A program made the position numbers and the translations under genes. The notes under the pieces are model-generated. The model was given only the letters and a program-made list of their open reading frames with translations. It was not told where the DNA came from and searched no databases. This document shows, piece after piece, positions 45,216 to 55,097 of a DNA stretch of 64,000 nt (position 1 is its first letter; the number at the start of each line of letters is the position of its first letter). This DNA comes from MAG-121220-bin8 sp965655865. GTDB taxonomy: Bacteria > Bacteroidota > Bacteroidia > Flavobacteriales > Flavobacteriaceae. The stretch is from NCBI GenBank assembly GCA_965655865.1, contig CBFHJJ010000003.1, positions 62,001-126,000 of the forward strand, read 5' to 3'.

Positions 45216-48200
45216 TAAAAGTTAAATTCTTTTTTGCAAGTAACTCTTCATACTCGTCTACATAACCAACAATAACATCATTGAATTTTCTATTTCCAGT
45301 TCCTGCAGGAATTTTATGACCGACTATCACGTTTTCTTTAAGTCCTCTTAAAGTATCTACCTTACCATTAACAGCGGCTTCATTTAGAACCTTAGTAGTT
45401 TCTTGGAAAGACGCAGCAGAAATAAACGATTTAGTTTGAAGAGAAGCTCTGGTAATACCTTGGAGAATTGGAGTAGCAGTAGCATTTACGGCATCTCTGG
45501 CTATAACCAAATCTTTATCTTCTCTCTTCAATAAAGAATTTTCATCTCTTAATTCTCTTGCACTAATAACTTGACCTTCTTTAAAGCTCTCAGAGGAACC
45601 TACAGATTCAATAATTTTCTTGTTAAATAAATTATCATTTTCAGAAATAAATTCATTTTTATGAATAAGTTGGCCTTCAAGAAAAGTAGTATCACCGGAA
45701 TCTTGAATTTTAACTTTTTGCATCATTTGTCTTATTAAAACTTCAAAGTGTTTATCATTAATCTTAACACCTTGTAATCTATAAACTTCTTGAACTTCAT
45801 TTACTAAATACTGTTGAACAGCAGATGGGCCTTTAATATTTAAAATATCATTAGGTGTAATTGCACCGTCAGATAGTGGCATTCCAGCTTTAACAAAATC
45901 ATTTTCTTGAACAAGTATTTGATTAGAAAGTTTAACTAAATACTTTTTAATCTCACCAGTTTTGGATTCAATAATAATTTCTCTGTTTCCTCTTTTAATT
46001 TTACCAAAGTTTACAACACCATCAATTTCACTTACAACAGCAGGATTTGATGGATTTCTAGCTTCGAAAAGCTCTGTTACTCTTGGAAGTCCACCAGTAA
46101 TATCACCTGATTTAGCAGATTTTCTAGGGATTTTTACTAAAACTTTACCTGCTTCAACTTTCTCACCATCATCAACCATTAAATGTGCACCTACTGGTAA
46201 ATTATAAGTTCTAACGTTATTTCCTTTGCTATCATTGATAAGTAATGTAGGAACTACTTTTTTATTTCTAGATTCTGAAATAACTTTTTCTTTAAATCCA
46301 GTTTGTTCGTCAATTTCGACTTGATAAGTAACACCTTGTTCGATATTTTCATATTCGATTTTACCACCAAATTCAGAGACAATTACTCCGTTATAAGGGT
46401 CCCACTGACATACAACATCACCTTTCTTCAACGCTTGACCATCTTTAATAAGTAGAGAAGATCCGTAAGGAATAATATTATTACTTAAAACTATACCAGA
46501 TTTTTTATCTAAAACTTTAACTTCACATGTTCTAGAAATTACTGTATTTATATTTTTCCCTTCGGCATCCTTAGATTTGACAACTTTTAAATCTTCAATT
46601 TCAGCAATTCCATCAAATCTAACAGATAAATTATTGTCTTCAGAAATATTTCCTGCAATTCCACCAACATGGAAAGTTCTTAAAGTTAACTGGGTCCCAG
46701 GTTCACCAATTGATTGAGCTGCTACTACACCTACTGCTTCGCCATTTTGAACCATTTTACCAGTTGCTAAATTTCTTCCATAACATTTTGAACAAACTCC
46801 TTTAGGTGATTCACATGTTAAGGGAGATCTAACTTCAACTTTTTCAATAGGTGATGATTCAATTAATTTTACGATAACGTCTGAAATTTCCTCACCAGCA
46901 GAAACAATAATTTCATTATTTAAAGGATTGTAGATATCGTGTAAAGAAACTCTTCCTAATATTCTCTCTCCTAATGTTTCAACAATTTCTTCATTTTTTT
47001 TAAGCGGCTCCACAGTTATACCCCTTAGAGTATTACAGTCTTCGTAATGGATTATAACATCCTGAGCTACATCAACAAGCCTTCTAGTTAAATAACCTGC
47101 ATCAGCTGTTTTCAATGCAGTATCTGCTAAACCTTTTCTGGCTCCGTGAGTAGATATAAAATATTCTAAAATAGATAGTCCTTCTTTAAAGTTAGATAAA
47201 ATAGGATTTTCAATTATTTCTCCCCCACTAGCACTAGCTTTTTTAGGCTTAGCCATTAATCCACGCATACCTGTAAGCTGACGTATTTGTTCTTTAGAAC
47301 CCCTTGCACCAGAATCTAACATCATATAAACTGAATTAAATCCTTGTTTATCTTCACTTATCCTTTTCATTGATAGCTCGGTTAAAGTAGCATTTGCAGA
47401 GGTCCAAACATCAATAACCTGATTGTAACGTTCATTGTTAGTAATTAATCCCATGTTATAGTTGGAAATAATACCATCAACTTCCCCATTGGCTTTAGCA
47501 ATCATTTCGTGTTTTTCAGGTGGTATCATAATATCTCCCAAACTAAAGGATAATCCTCCTTCAAATGCAAAAGAGAATCCCATAGTCTTAATTTTATCTA
47601 AGAAATCTGCAGTTTCGGGAACACTTGTTAATTTTAAAATATTTCCAATAATATCTCTTAGTGATTTTTTAGTTAAGACTTCGTTTATGAATCCTGCTTT
47701 TTCAGGAACAACCTGGTTAAATAAAACTCTACCTACAGTTGTTTCAATAATTCTGAAAGCTAATTCTCCAGATTCATTAAAATCTTTAGCTCTAATTTTT
47801 ATCATTGCGTTTAGATCAACTCTTTCTTCATTATATGCTATATTAACTTCTTCTTCAGAGTAAAATGTTAAACCTTCCCCTTTAACTTTATGATCTTTTG
47901 TTGACTTTAATAATTTTGTCATGTAATATAATCCTAAAACCATATCTTGAGAAGGTACAGTTATTGGAGATCCATTCGCTGGATTCAAAATATTATGAGA
48001 AGCTAGCATCAATAACTGAGACTCTAAAATAGCTTCAGGGCCTAATGGTAGATGAACTGCCATTTGATCACCATCGAAATCGGCATTAAAAGCTGTACAA
48101 ACTAACGGATGAACTTGAATAGCTTTACCCTCAATAAGTATTGGTTGAAAAGCTTGTATTCCTAATCTGTGTAAGGTTGGAGCTCTATTTAAAAGAACAG

Positions 48201-49509
48201 GATGTCCTTTTAAAACATTTTCTAAAATATCCCAAACTAAGGGCTCTCTTCTATCAATAATTTTTTTTGCAGACTTTACTGTTTTGACAATTCCTCTTTC
48301 AATTAATTTTCTAATTATAAAAGGTTTGTAAAGTTCAGCTGCCATGTTTTTAGGCAAACCACACTCAAATAATTTTAATTCAGGTCCACCAACAATAACA
48401 GATCTTGCAGAATAATCTACTCTTTTTCCAAGAAGGTTTTGACGGAATCTACCCTGTTTTCCTTTTAAAGAATCAGAAAGCGATTTTAAAGGTCTGTTAG
48501 CATCAGTTTTGACAGCAGAAGATTTTCTTGTGTTATCAAAAAGTGAATCTACAGATTCTTGTAACATCCTTTTTTCATTTCTTAAAATAACCTCAGGAGC
48601 TTTAATTTCAACTAACCTTTTTAATCTGTTATTTCTTATAATTACTCTTCTGTACAAATCATTTAAATCAGATGTTGCAAATCTTCCCCCATCTAACGGA
48701 ACTAGTGGTCTAAGTTCTGGCGGAATAACAGGGATTGCCTTTAAAATCATCCACTCAGGTTTATTTTCTCTATTTAAATTAGACTCTTTAAATGATTCTA
48801 CAACCTGAAGTCTTTTAAGAGCTTCCATTTTTCTTTGTTTGGAAGTCTCTGTATTAGCTTTGTGTCTTAACTCATAAGATAATTCATTAAGATCTATTCT
48901 TGAAAGTAACTCAATTAAACATTCAGCACCCATTTTAGCAATAAACTTATTTGGATCTTCATCATCTAAAAATTGATTTTCAGGAGGAAGATTATCTGTA
49001 ATAGTTATATATTCTTCTTCCGTTAAATAATCCATTTTAGTTACGGGCTCACCTTCTGCATTTACTGCAAGTCCTGGTTGAATTACTACATATCTTTCAT
49101 AGTAAATAATCATATCCAGTTTCTTTGAAGGAAGACCCAATAAATAACCTATTTTGTTAGGTAAAGACCTGAAATACCATATATGAGCAACTGGTACTAC
49201 TAAATCAATGTGACCAACTCTGTCTCTTCTTACCTTTTTTTCGGTTACTTCAACTCCACATCTATCACAAATAATTCCTTTATATCTAATTCTTTTATAT
49301 TTTCCACAAGCACATTCGAAATCTTTAACAGGACCAAAAATTCTTTCACAAAACAAACCATCTCTTTCAGGTTTATGAGTTCTATAATTTATAGTTTCTG
49401 GTTTTAGAATCTCACCTCTTGAGTTACCTAATATAGTTTCAGGAGATGCTAATCCAATTGATATTTTTGAGAATTTTTGAGATTTATTAATTTCAATTTT
49501 TCTAGACAT
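45202..49509 (-). CDS. rpoC: DNA-directed RNA polymerase subunit beta'
   Basis: Carries half of the active site of RNA polymerase. At 1435 residues it is full length. The zinc finger CACGKYKRIRYKGIICDRCGVEV is near 66-88, the catalytic NADFDGDQMAVH near 470 has the three metal-binding aspartates, and the second zinc site (CESPKGVCSKCYG) is near 900. The trigger-loop region GEPGTQLTLRTFHVGG is intact. It follows rpoB by 17 bases. Confidence 0.97.
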   Translation of the reverse strand: MSRKIEINKSQKFSKISIGLASPETILGNSRGEILKPETINYRTHKPERDGLFCERIFGPVKDFECACGKYKRIRYKGIICDRCGVEVTEKKVRRDRVGHIDLVVPVAHIWYFRSLPNKIGYLLGLPSKKLDMIIYYERYVVIQPGLAVNAEGEPVTKMDYLTEEEYITITDNLPPENQFLDDEDPNKFIAKMGAECLIELLSRIDLNELSYELRHKANTETSKQRKMEALKRLQVVESFKESNLNRENKPEWMILKAIPVIPPELRPLVPLDGGRFATSDLNDLYRRVIIRNNRLKRLVEIKAPEVILRNEKRMLQESVDSLFDNTRKSSAVKTDANRPLKSLSDSLKGKQGRFRQNLLGKRVDYSARSVIVGGPELKLFECGLPKNMAAELYKPFIIRKLIERGIVKTVKSAKKIIDRREPLVWDILENVLKGHPVLLNRAPTLHRLGIQAFQPILIEGKAIQVHPLVCTAFNADFDGDQMAVHLPLGPEAILESQLLMLASHNILNPANGSPITVPSQDMVLGLYYMTKLLKSTKDHKVKGEGLTFYSEEEVNIAYNEERVDLNAMIKIRAKDFNESGELAFRIIETTVGRVLFNQVVPEKAGFINEVLTKKSLRDIIGNILKLTSVPETADFLDKIKTMGFSFAFEGGLSFSLGDIMIPPEKHEMIAKANGEVDGIISNYNMGLITNNERYNQVIDVWTSANATLTELSMKRISEDKQGFNSVYMMLDSGARGSKEQIRQLTGMRGLMAKPKKASASGGEIIENPILSNFKEGLSILEYFISTHGARKGLADTALKTADAGYLTRRLVDVAQDVIIHYEDCNTLRGITVEPLKKNEEIVETLGERILGRVSLHDIYNPLNNEIIVSAGEEISDVIVKLIESSPIEKVEVRSPLTCESPKGVCSKCYGRNLATGKMVQNGEAVGVVAAQSIGEPGTQLTLRTFHVGGIAGNISEDNNLSVRFDGIAEIEDLKVVKSKDAEGKNINTVISRTCEVKVLDKKSGIVLSNNIIPYGSSLLIKDGQALKKGDVVCQWDPYNGVIVSEFGGKIEYENIEQGVTYQVEIDEQTGFKEKVISESRNKKVVPTLLINDSKGNNVRTYNLPVGAHLMVDDGEKVEAGKVLVKIPRKSAKSGDITGGLPRVTELFEARNPSNPAVVSEIDGVVNFGKIKRGNREIIIESKTGEIKKYLVKLSNQILVQENDFVKAGMPLSDGAITPNDILNIKGPSAVQQYLVNEVQEVYRLQGVKINDKHFEVLIRQMMQKVKIQDSGDTTFLEGQLIHKNEFISENDNLFNKKIIESVGSSESFKEGQVISARELRDENSLLKREDKDLVIARDAVNATATPILQGITRASLQTKSFISAASFQETTKVLNEAAVNGKVDTLRGLKENVIVGHKIPAGTGNRKFNDVIVGYVDEYEELLAKKNLTFNEEI

Positions 49510-49526
49510 AATGAGTTTTTATTTTA

Positions 49527-52500
49527 TTATTCTTCTAATCTAATATCTAATCCTAGACCTTTAAGTTCATGCATCAATACGTTGAATGATTCTGGAAGTC
49601 CAGGATCTGGCATAGTATCACCTTTAACGATTGCTTCATAAGCTTTTGCTCTACCTTGAACATCATCTGATTTGATTGTTAAAATTTCTTGTAGAGTACT
49701 TGAAGCACCATAAGCTTCTAGTGCCCAAACTTCCATTTCTCCAAATCTTTGACCTCCAAATTGAGCCTTACCACCAAGTGGTTGCTGAGTAATTAAAGAA
49801 TATGGTCCAATGGATCTTGAATGCATTTTGTCATCAACCATATGACCTAATTTAAGCATGTATATTACACCAACGGTTGCTGGTTGATCAAATCTTTTAC
49901 CTGTTCCACCATCGTATAAATGAGTGTGCCCAAATTGAGGAACACCGGCTTCTTCTGTTAATTCATTAATTTGATCTAAAGTAGCTCCGTCAAAAATTGG
50001 GGTAGAAAATTTTCTACCTAATTTTTGGCCAGCCCATCCTAAAACAGTTTCATAAATTTGACCGATATTCATTCTAGATGGTACACCAAGTGGATTTAGT
50101 ACGATATCTACTGGAGTTCCATCTTCAAGGAATGGCATATCTTCTTGCCTAACAATTCTAGCAACAATACCTTTATTACCATGTCTACCAGCCATTTTAT
50201 CACCTACTTTAAGTTTCCTTTTCTTAGCTATATATACTTTAGCTAATTTTAATATTCCTGGTGGAAGTTCATCTCCCACAGAAATAGTAAACTTCTCTCT
50301 TCGAAGCATTCCTTGTAGATCATTCTCTTTTATTTTATAATTGTGTAAAAGAGTCAAAACTAAAGAATTTACTTTTTTGTCTACCGTCCATTGACCAGAA
50401 ACTAAGTGAGTGTATTCTTCAACCTGATTTAACATTTTTAAAGAGTATTTTTTACCCTTAGGCAAAACTTCTTCTTCTAAATCATTAAATACACCTTGAC
50501 AAGTCTTTCCACTTAAAATATTATATAATTTCTCAATTAATGATTTTTTAAGTTGTTCAAATTTAACATCATAAGTCTTACCTAACTCAATTAAAAGATC
50601 TTTGTCCTCTGATCTTTTTCTTTTATCTTTAATTGGTCTTGTAAATAATTTTTTATTAACAACTATACCATTTAAAGATGGAGGTGCTTTTAACGAAGCA
50701 TCTTTAACATCACCAGCTTTATCACCAAAAATAGCTCTTAATAATTTTTCTTCTGGTGTTGGATCAGATTCGCCTTTTGGTGTAATTTTACCGATTAAAA
50801 TATCTCCAGGTTTAACTTCAGCACCAACTCTAATCATTCCATTTTCATCTAAATCAGAAGTGGCTTCTTCACTTACATTAGGAATATCATTCGTAAGTTC
50901 TTCCATTCCCAGTTTAGTATCTCTAACATCAATTGAATATTCGTCAATGTGTAATGAAGTAAAAACATCATCTCTGACAACTTTTTCAGAAATTACAATA
51001 GCATCTTCAAAATTATATCCCTTCCAGGGCATAAATGCAACTTTTAAATTTCTTCCTAAAGCTAATTCACCATTTTGGGTAGCATAACCTTCACATAAAA
51101 CTTGACCCTTTACAACTTTATCACCTTTTACAACAATTGGTTTTAAGTTAATACAAGTACCTTGATTAGTTTTTCTAAATTTTACTAAGGAATATGTTTT
51201 TTCATCATTATCAAAACTAGTTAGTTTTTGTTCCTCAGTAAGATTATACTTAATAGTAATTTTCTGAGAATCTACATAAATAACCTTTCCATCAAAATCA
51301 GCATTTATTAATACTCTGGAATCCGAAGCTACCTGTCTTTCTAGTCCAGTACCAACAATTGGGGATTCTGGACGTAATAAAGGAACAGATTGTCTCATCA
51401 TGTTTGATCCCATTAACGCTCTGTTAGCATCATCATGCTCTAAGAAAGGAATAAGTGATGCAGAAATAGATGCGATTTGATTAGGTGCAACATCTGTATA
51501 ATTAACATCAGCAGGATCTATAACTGGATAATCTGCTTCTTGTCTTGCAATAACCTTTTCTGAAAGAATTTTACCATCCTTATCTTTAGGAATATTTGCT
51601 TGAGCAATTAACATACCTTCTTCTTCTTCAGCACTTAAATATCTGTGATTTTTAAGGTCAACAACTCCGTTTTCTACTTTTCTATAAGGAGTTTCTATAA
51701 AACCTAAATTATTAACTTTTGCAAAAACACCAAGAGAGGATATTAAACCAATATTAGGACCCTCTGGAGTCTCAATTGGGCATAACCTTCCATAATGAGT
51801 GTAATGTACATCTCTTACTTCAAAACCAGCTCTTTCTCTTGATAGTCCTCCAGGACCTAAAGCAGATAACCTTCTTTTGTGTGTTATCTCAGCCAATGGA
51901 TTGGTTTGATCCATAAATTGAGATAACTGATTAGTCCCAAAAAATGAATTAATAACAGAAGACAAAGTTTTAGCATTAATCAAATCAATGGGTGTAAAAA
52001 CCTCATTGTCTCTGACATTCATTCTTTCTCTTATGGTTCTAGCCATTCTTGAAAGACCAACTCCAAATTGAGATGATAACTGTTCACCANNNNNNNNNNN
52101 NNNNNNNNNNNNNNNNNNNNNNNNNNNNNNNNNNNNNNNNNNNNNNNNNNNNNNNNNNNNNNNNNNNNNNNNNNNNNNNNNNNTACCTACTTCACCTAAG
52201 TTATATCTTTGGTCAGAGAAAAATAATTTATCAATTATTCCTCTGGCTGTTTCCTCATCAGGCGGCTCAGCATTTCTTAATTGTCTATAAATATGTTCAA
52301 CTGCTTCCTTTTCAGAGTTCGTAGGATCTTTTTGAAGAGTATTGTGAATTATTGCATAATCAGAAAGTTGTCCATCAACTTTATGTAATAACACAGTTTG
52401 AGTATTAGTCGCTAATATCTCTTCTATATTATCTTTATCAATTATTGTCTCTCTATCTAAAATTATCTCATTTCTTTCAATAGAAACAACTTCACCAGTA

Positions 52501-53264
52501 TCTTCATCAACAAAATCTTCAAACCATGAGTTTAAAACTCTAGCAGCTAGCTTTCTTCCTAAACACTTTTTTAACCCGGATTTTGATACTTTAACTTCTT
52601 CAGCTAAATCAAAAATTTCTAATATGTCCTTGTCTCTTTCAAATCCAATGGCTCTTAAAAGAGTAGTAACGGGTAATTTTTTCTTTCTATCAATGTAAGC
52701 ATACATCACACTATTGATGTCAGTCGCAAATTCAATCCATGAACCTTTAAAAGGTATTACTCTTGCAGAATATAACTTGGTACCATTTGCGTGGAATGAC
52801 TGACCAAAAAAGACACCAGGAGATCTATGTAACTGTGAAACAACTACCCTCTCGGCACCATTAATAATAAAAGTTCCACTTGGTGTCATGTAAGGAATAA
52901 CACCTAAATACACATCTTGAACAATAGTTTCAAAATCTTCATGTTCTTCGTCAGTACAATAAAGTTTTAACCTTGCTTTTAAGGGAACACTATGTGTTAA
53001 TCCTCTTTCGATACACTCTTGAATTGAATATCTTGGAGGATCTACAAAATAGTCTAAAAATTCTAAAACGAATTGATTTCGAGAATCTGAAATTGGAAAA
53101 TTTTCCATGAAGGTATTAAAAAGACCTTCATCGGTTCTTTCATCAGATTTTGTCTCAAGTTGAAAAAAATCGCTAAATGATTTTATTTGAATATCAAGAA
53201 AATCAGGATAGTCAGGAATATCTGTAGCTGATGCAAAATTTAATCTATTAATAGTACTATACAT
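49527..53264 (-). CDS. rpoB: DNA-directed RNA polymerase subunit beta (contains an assembly gap)
   Basis: The second large RNA polymerase subunit. The rifampicin region GTNQLSQFMDQTNPLAEITHKRRLSALGPGG is intact and wild-type in appearance; the C-terminal SFNVLMHELKGLGLDIRLEE ends normally. A 94-base run of N at 52090-52183 removes the segment between YNLGEVG and GEQLSSQF. Family members have about 55 residues there, but only about 31 are allotted, so the written 1245-residue length falls some 25 short of flavobacterial RpoB (about 1270, from memory). Confidence 0.95.
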   Translation of the reverse strand: MYSTINRLNFASATDIPDYPDFLDIQIKSFSDFFQLETKSDERTDEGLFNTFMENFPISDSRNQFVLEFLDYFVDPPRYSIQECIERGLTHSVPLKARLKLYCTDEEHEDFETIVQDVYLGVIPYMTPSGTFIINGAERVVVSQLHRSPGVFFGQSFHANGTKLYSARVIPFKGSWIEFATDINSVMYAYIDRKKKLPVTTLLRAIGFERDKDILEIFDLAEEVKVSKSGLKKCLGRKLAARVLNSWFEDFVDEDTGEVVSIERNEIILDRETIIDKDNIEEILATNTQTVLLHKVDGQLSDYAIIHNTLQKDPTNSEKEAVEHIYRQLRNAEPPDEETARGIIDKLFFSDQRYNLGEVGXXXXXXXXXXXXXXXXXXXXXXXXXXXXXXXXGEQLSSQFGVGLSRMARTIRERMNVRDNEVFTPIDLINAKTLSSVINSFFGTNQLSQFMDQTNPLAEITHKRRLSALGPGGLSRERAGFEVRDVHYTHYGRLCPIETPEGPNIGLISSLGVFAKVNNLGFIETPYRKVENGVVDLKNHRYLSAEEEEGMLIAQANIPKDKDGKILSEKVIARQEADYPVIDPADVNYTDVAPNQIASISASLIPFLEHDDANRALMGSNMMRQSVPLLRPESPIVGTGLERQVASDSRVLINADFDGKVIYVDSQKITIKYNLTEEQKLTSFDNDEKTYSLVKFRKTNQGTCINLKPIVVKGDKVVKGQVLCEGYATQNGELALGRNLKVAFMPWKGYNFEDAIVISEKVVRDDVFTSLHIDEYSIDVRDTKLGMEELTNDIPNVSEEATSDLDENGMIRVGAEVKPGDILIGKITPKGESDPTPEEKLLRAIFGDKAGDVKDASLKAPPSLNGIVVNKKLFTRPIKDKRKRSEDKDLLIELGKTYDVKFEQLKKSLIEKLYNILSGKTCQGVFNDLEEEVLPKGKKYSLKMLNQVEEYTHLVSGQWTVDKKVNSLVLTLLHNYKIKENDLQGMLRREKFTISVGDELPPGILKLAKVYIAKKRKLKVGDKMAGRHGNKGIVARIVRQEDMPFLEDGTPVDIVLNPLGVPSRMNIGQIYETVLGWAGQKLGRKFSTPIFDGATLDQINELTEEAGVPQFGHTHLYDGGTGKRFDQPATVGVIYMLKLGHMVDDKMHSRSIGPYSLITQQPLGGKAQFGGQRFGEMEVWALEAYGASSTLQEILTIKSDDVQGRAKAYEAIVKGDTMPDPGLPESFNVLMHELKGLGLDIRLEE
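52090..52183. other. assembly gap in rpoB
   Basis: Ninety-four N. The flanking protein segments are YNLGEVG and GEQLSSQF; the conserved stretch between them in homologues (RY...NKKLGLDIP... to ...NRRVRTV) is absent, so real sequence is missing and the N count underestimates it. Confidence 0.95.
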
Positions 53265-53305
53265 TTAAAACAATTTAGGTTAAAGAACATAAAAAAATAG
53301 TGCAA

Positions 53306-53318
53306 TGGGCAATGCCCA
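53306..53318 (-). promoter_or_regulatory. short hairpin between rplL and rpoB
   Basis: TGGGC-AAT-GCCCA forms a 5-bp stem with a 3-base loop within the 85-base rplL/rpoB spacer. It may be an RNA processing site or part of the attenuator; weak evidence. Confidence 0.35.
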
Positions 53319-53338
53319 AAGCTCAAAACTTAAACTAA

Positions 53339-53365
53339 AGTTGAATTAATTATTTTAATTCAACT
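53339..53365 (-). terminator. attenuator-like hairpin overlapping the rplL stop
   Basis: A perfect 10-base inverted repeat (AGTTGAATTA / TAATTCAACT) with a 7-base loop. The first arm covers the last codons of rplL, so translation reaching the stop would keep it from folding. This is where rpoBC expression is reduced relative to ribosomal proteins in other bacteria. No long T-run follows, so partial termination or processing is more likely than full stop. Confidence 0.5.
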
Positions 53366-53727
53366 TCAGCACCAGCTTCTTCAAGTGATTTTTTAAAGCC
53401 TTCAGCTTCGTCTTTTGAAACTGCTTCTTTAATATTACTTGGAGCATTATCAACTAATTCTTTAGCTTCTTTTAAACCTAAACCAGTTAATTCCTTAACA
53501 AGCTTAACTACAGCTAGTTTAGAACCACCTGCTGCGTTTAAAACAACATCAAATTCTGTTTTTTCTTCAGCGGCTTCAGCGTCTCCACCTGCTGCTGGAC
53601 CTGCTACAGCTACTGCTGCTGCTGCTGGTTCAATTCCGTATTCGTCTTTTAGGATATCAGCTAACTCATTAACTTCTTTTACCGTTAGGTTAACTAATTG
53701 TTCTGCAAAATCTTTTAAATCTGCCAT
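53350..53727 (-). CDS. rplL: 50S ribosomal protein bL12
   Basis: The stalk protein that recruits translation factors. The 125 residues have the N-terminal dimerisation helices (MADLKDFAEQLVNLTVKEVNELADIL), an Ala/Gly-rich hinge near 36-52, and the globular domain with AVVKLVKELTGLGLKEAKELVD near 72-93. It follows rplJ with 26 bases between. Its last codons form one arm of a hairpin. Confidence 0.96.
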   Translation of the reverse strand: MADLKDFAEQLVNLTVKEVNELADILKDEYGIEPAAAAVAVAGPAAGGDAEAAEEKTEFDVVLNAAGGSKLAVVKLVKELTGLGLKEAKELVDNAPSNIKEAVSKDEAEGFKKSLEEAGAEVELK

Positions 53728-53753
53728 TTTTTAAATATTTATTATTGTTATTA

Positions 53754-54278
53754 TTAATTTTCGTTTTTTTCTGAAAGTGTTTTTAATACTCCCGATAATT
53801 TTGATCCACTTGATTGTAAAGCGGATATAACATTTTTAGCTGGTGATTGTAATATTGTAATTACTTCTCCAATTAATTCTTCTCTAGACTTAATATTAGC
53901 TAAAAATTCAACCTGATCATCACCAACATAAATTGAATCTTCAATTGAAGCTCCCTTAAGTAAAGGTTTATCAGATTTTTTTCTAAATTGTTTTATCAAT
54001 TTAGCAGGTGTATTCCCGACTTCAGAATACATTAAAGCTGTATTACCAACTAACACTTCATTTAAATTCCCAAAGTCTCTTTCAGAAGATTCCATCGCTT
54101 TTGAAAGCAAAGTGTTTTTAACAACTGAAAGTTTAATACCTGCTTTAAAACATGCTCTTCTTAATTTGCTTGTTTCATTAGCATTTAGACCGGAAACATC
54201 TGTCATGTAAACATTGGTATTTTCTGCTAATTCAGCAGTCAACTTTTTTATCACATTAGATTTTTCTTCTCTTGTCAT
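53754..54278 (-). CDS. rplJ: 50S ribosomal protein uL10
   Basis: Base of the ribosomal stalk, binding 23S rRNA and bL12 dimers. The 174-residue sequence has the expected MTREEKSNVIKKLTAELAENTNVYMTDVSGLNANE N-terminus, LRRACFKAGIKLSVVKNTL, and a C-terminal helix for bL12 binding. Only 14 bases separate it from rplA, so the structured L10 leader known from enterobacteria cannot be present here. Confidence 0.96.
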   Translation of the reverse strand: MTREEKSNVIKKLTAELAENTNVYMTDVSGLNANETSKLRRACFKAGIKLSVVKNTLLSKAMESSERDFGNLNEVLVGNTALMYSEVGNTPAKLIKQFRKKSDKPLLKGASIEDSIYVGDDQVEFLANIKSREELIGEVITILQSPAKNVISALQSSGSKLSGVLKTLSEKNEN

Positions 54279-54292
54279 TTTATTTTTTTTTA

Positions 54293-55078
54293 CTAAATAT
54301 TAGTATCAATATTAATTCCTGGACTCATAGTACTAGACATAGAAATACTTTTAACGTAAGTTCCTTTTGAAGAACTAGGCTTAAGCTTAATTATATTTTG
54401 AATTAGCTCAAGTGAGTTTCCATAAATTTTGTCAGCATCAAAAGAAGTTTTACCGATTGAAGCATGAATGATACCAGTTTTATCAACCTTAAAATCAATT
54501 TTACCAGATTTTACATCATTAACTGCTTTGGCAATATCCATTGTTACAGTACCTGTTTTTGGATTTGGCATTAAACCTCTAGGACCCAATACTCTTCCTA
54601 AAGGACCTAGCTTNNNNNNNNNNNNNNNNNNNNNNNNNNNNNNNNNNNNNNNNNNNNNNNNNNNNNNNNNNNNNNNNNNNNNNNNNNNNNNNNNNNNNNN
54701 NNNNNNNNNCTTACCCATAACACTTGGCATTGTAATAATTACGTCTACATTAGTCCAACCATCTTTTATTTTTTGGAGATACTCGTCTAAACCAACAAAA
54801 TCAGCACCAGCGTCTAGGGCTTCTTTCTCTTTGTCAGGTGTTACTAAAGCTAAAACTTTAACATCTTTACCTGTACCATGAGGAAGGGTAACAATCCCTC
54901 TTACATTTTGATCAGCTTTTCTAGGATCTACTCCTAATCTTACTGCCAAATCAATCGAAGGATCGAAATTAACATTGGAAATTTCTTTTATAACAGAAGA
55001 AGCTTCTTCAAGGGAATATGTTTTTGAATTATCATATTTAGATAGAGCGTCTTTACGTTTTTTTGTAATTTTTGTCAT
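54293..55078 (-). CDS. rplA: 50S ribosomal protein uL1 (interrupted by a spurious N-run)
   Basis: Forms the mobile L1 stalk and in other bacteria represses its own operon. The open frame reads 261 residues including 32 unknown ones. Just before the N-run it reads MPSVMGK and just after KLGPLGRVLGPRGLMPNPK; in uL1 proteins these are continuous as MGKLGPLGRVLG. Removing the N plus one repeated CTT gives a 228-residue protein of the normal size, so nothing seems to be missing. Upstream rplK lies 19 bases away. Confidence 0.94.
   Translation of the reverse strand: MTKITKKRKDALSKYDNSKTYSLEEASSVIKEISNVNFDPSIDLAVRLGVDPRKADQNVRGIVTLPHGTGKDVKVLALVTPDKEKEALDAGADFVGLDEYLQKIKDGWTNVDVIITMPSVMGKXXXXXXXXXXXXXXXXXXXXXXXXXXXXXXXXKLGPLGRVLGPRGLMPNPKTGTVTMDIAKAVNDVKSGKIDFKVDKTGIIHASIGKTSFDADKIYGNSLELIQNIIKLKPSSSKGTYVKSISMSSTMSPGINIDTNI
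54614..54709. other. N-run in rplA, probably spurious
   Basis: Ninety-six N flanked on both sides by CTT (54611-54613 and 54710-54712). Joining the flanks through one CTT restores the invariant MGKLGPLGR in frame, so the contigs probably overlap and the true gap length is zero or negative. Confidence 0.85.
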
Positions 55079-55097
55079 AATCTTATTTTATTAAAAA

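Noticed and set aside
49210..49407. Open frames antisense to rpoC, rpoB, tuf, uL1 and other genes (also near 613-816, 8818-9224, 43538-43897, 46xxx-50xxx)
   Set aside because: They lie wholly within strongly supported genes on the other strand, have no domain or start context and follow from base composition.
54259..54300. Autoregulatory L10 leader before rplJ
   Set aside because: Only 14 bases separate rplA and rplJ, too little for the known leader structure.
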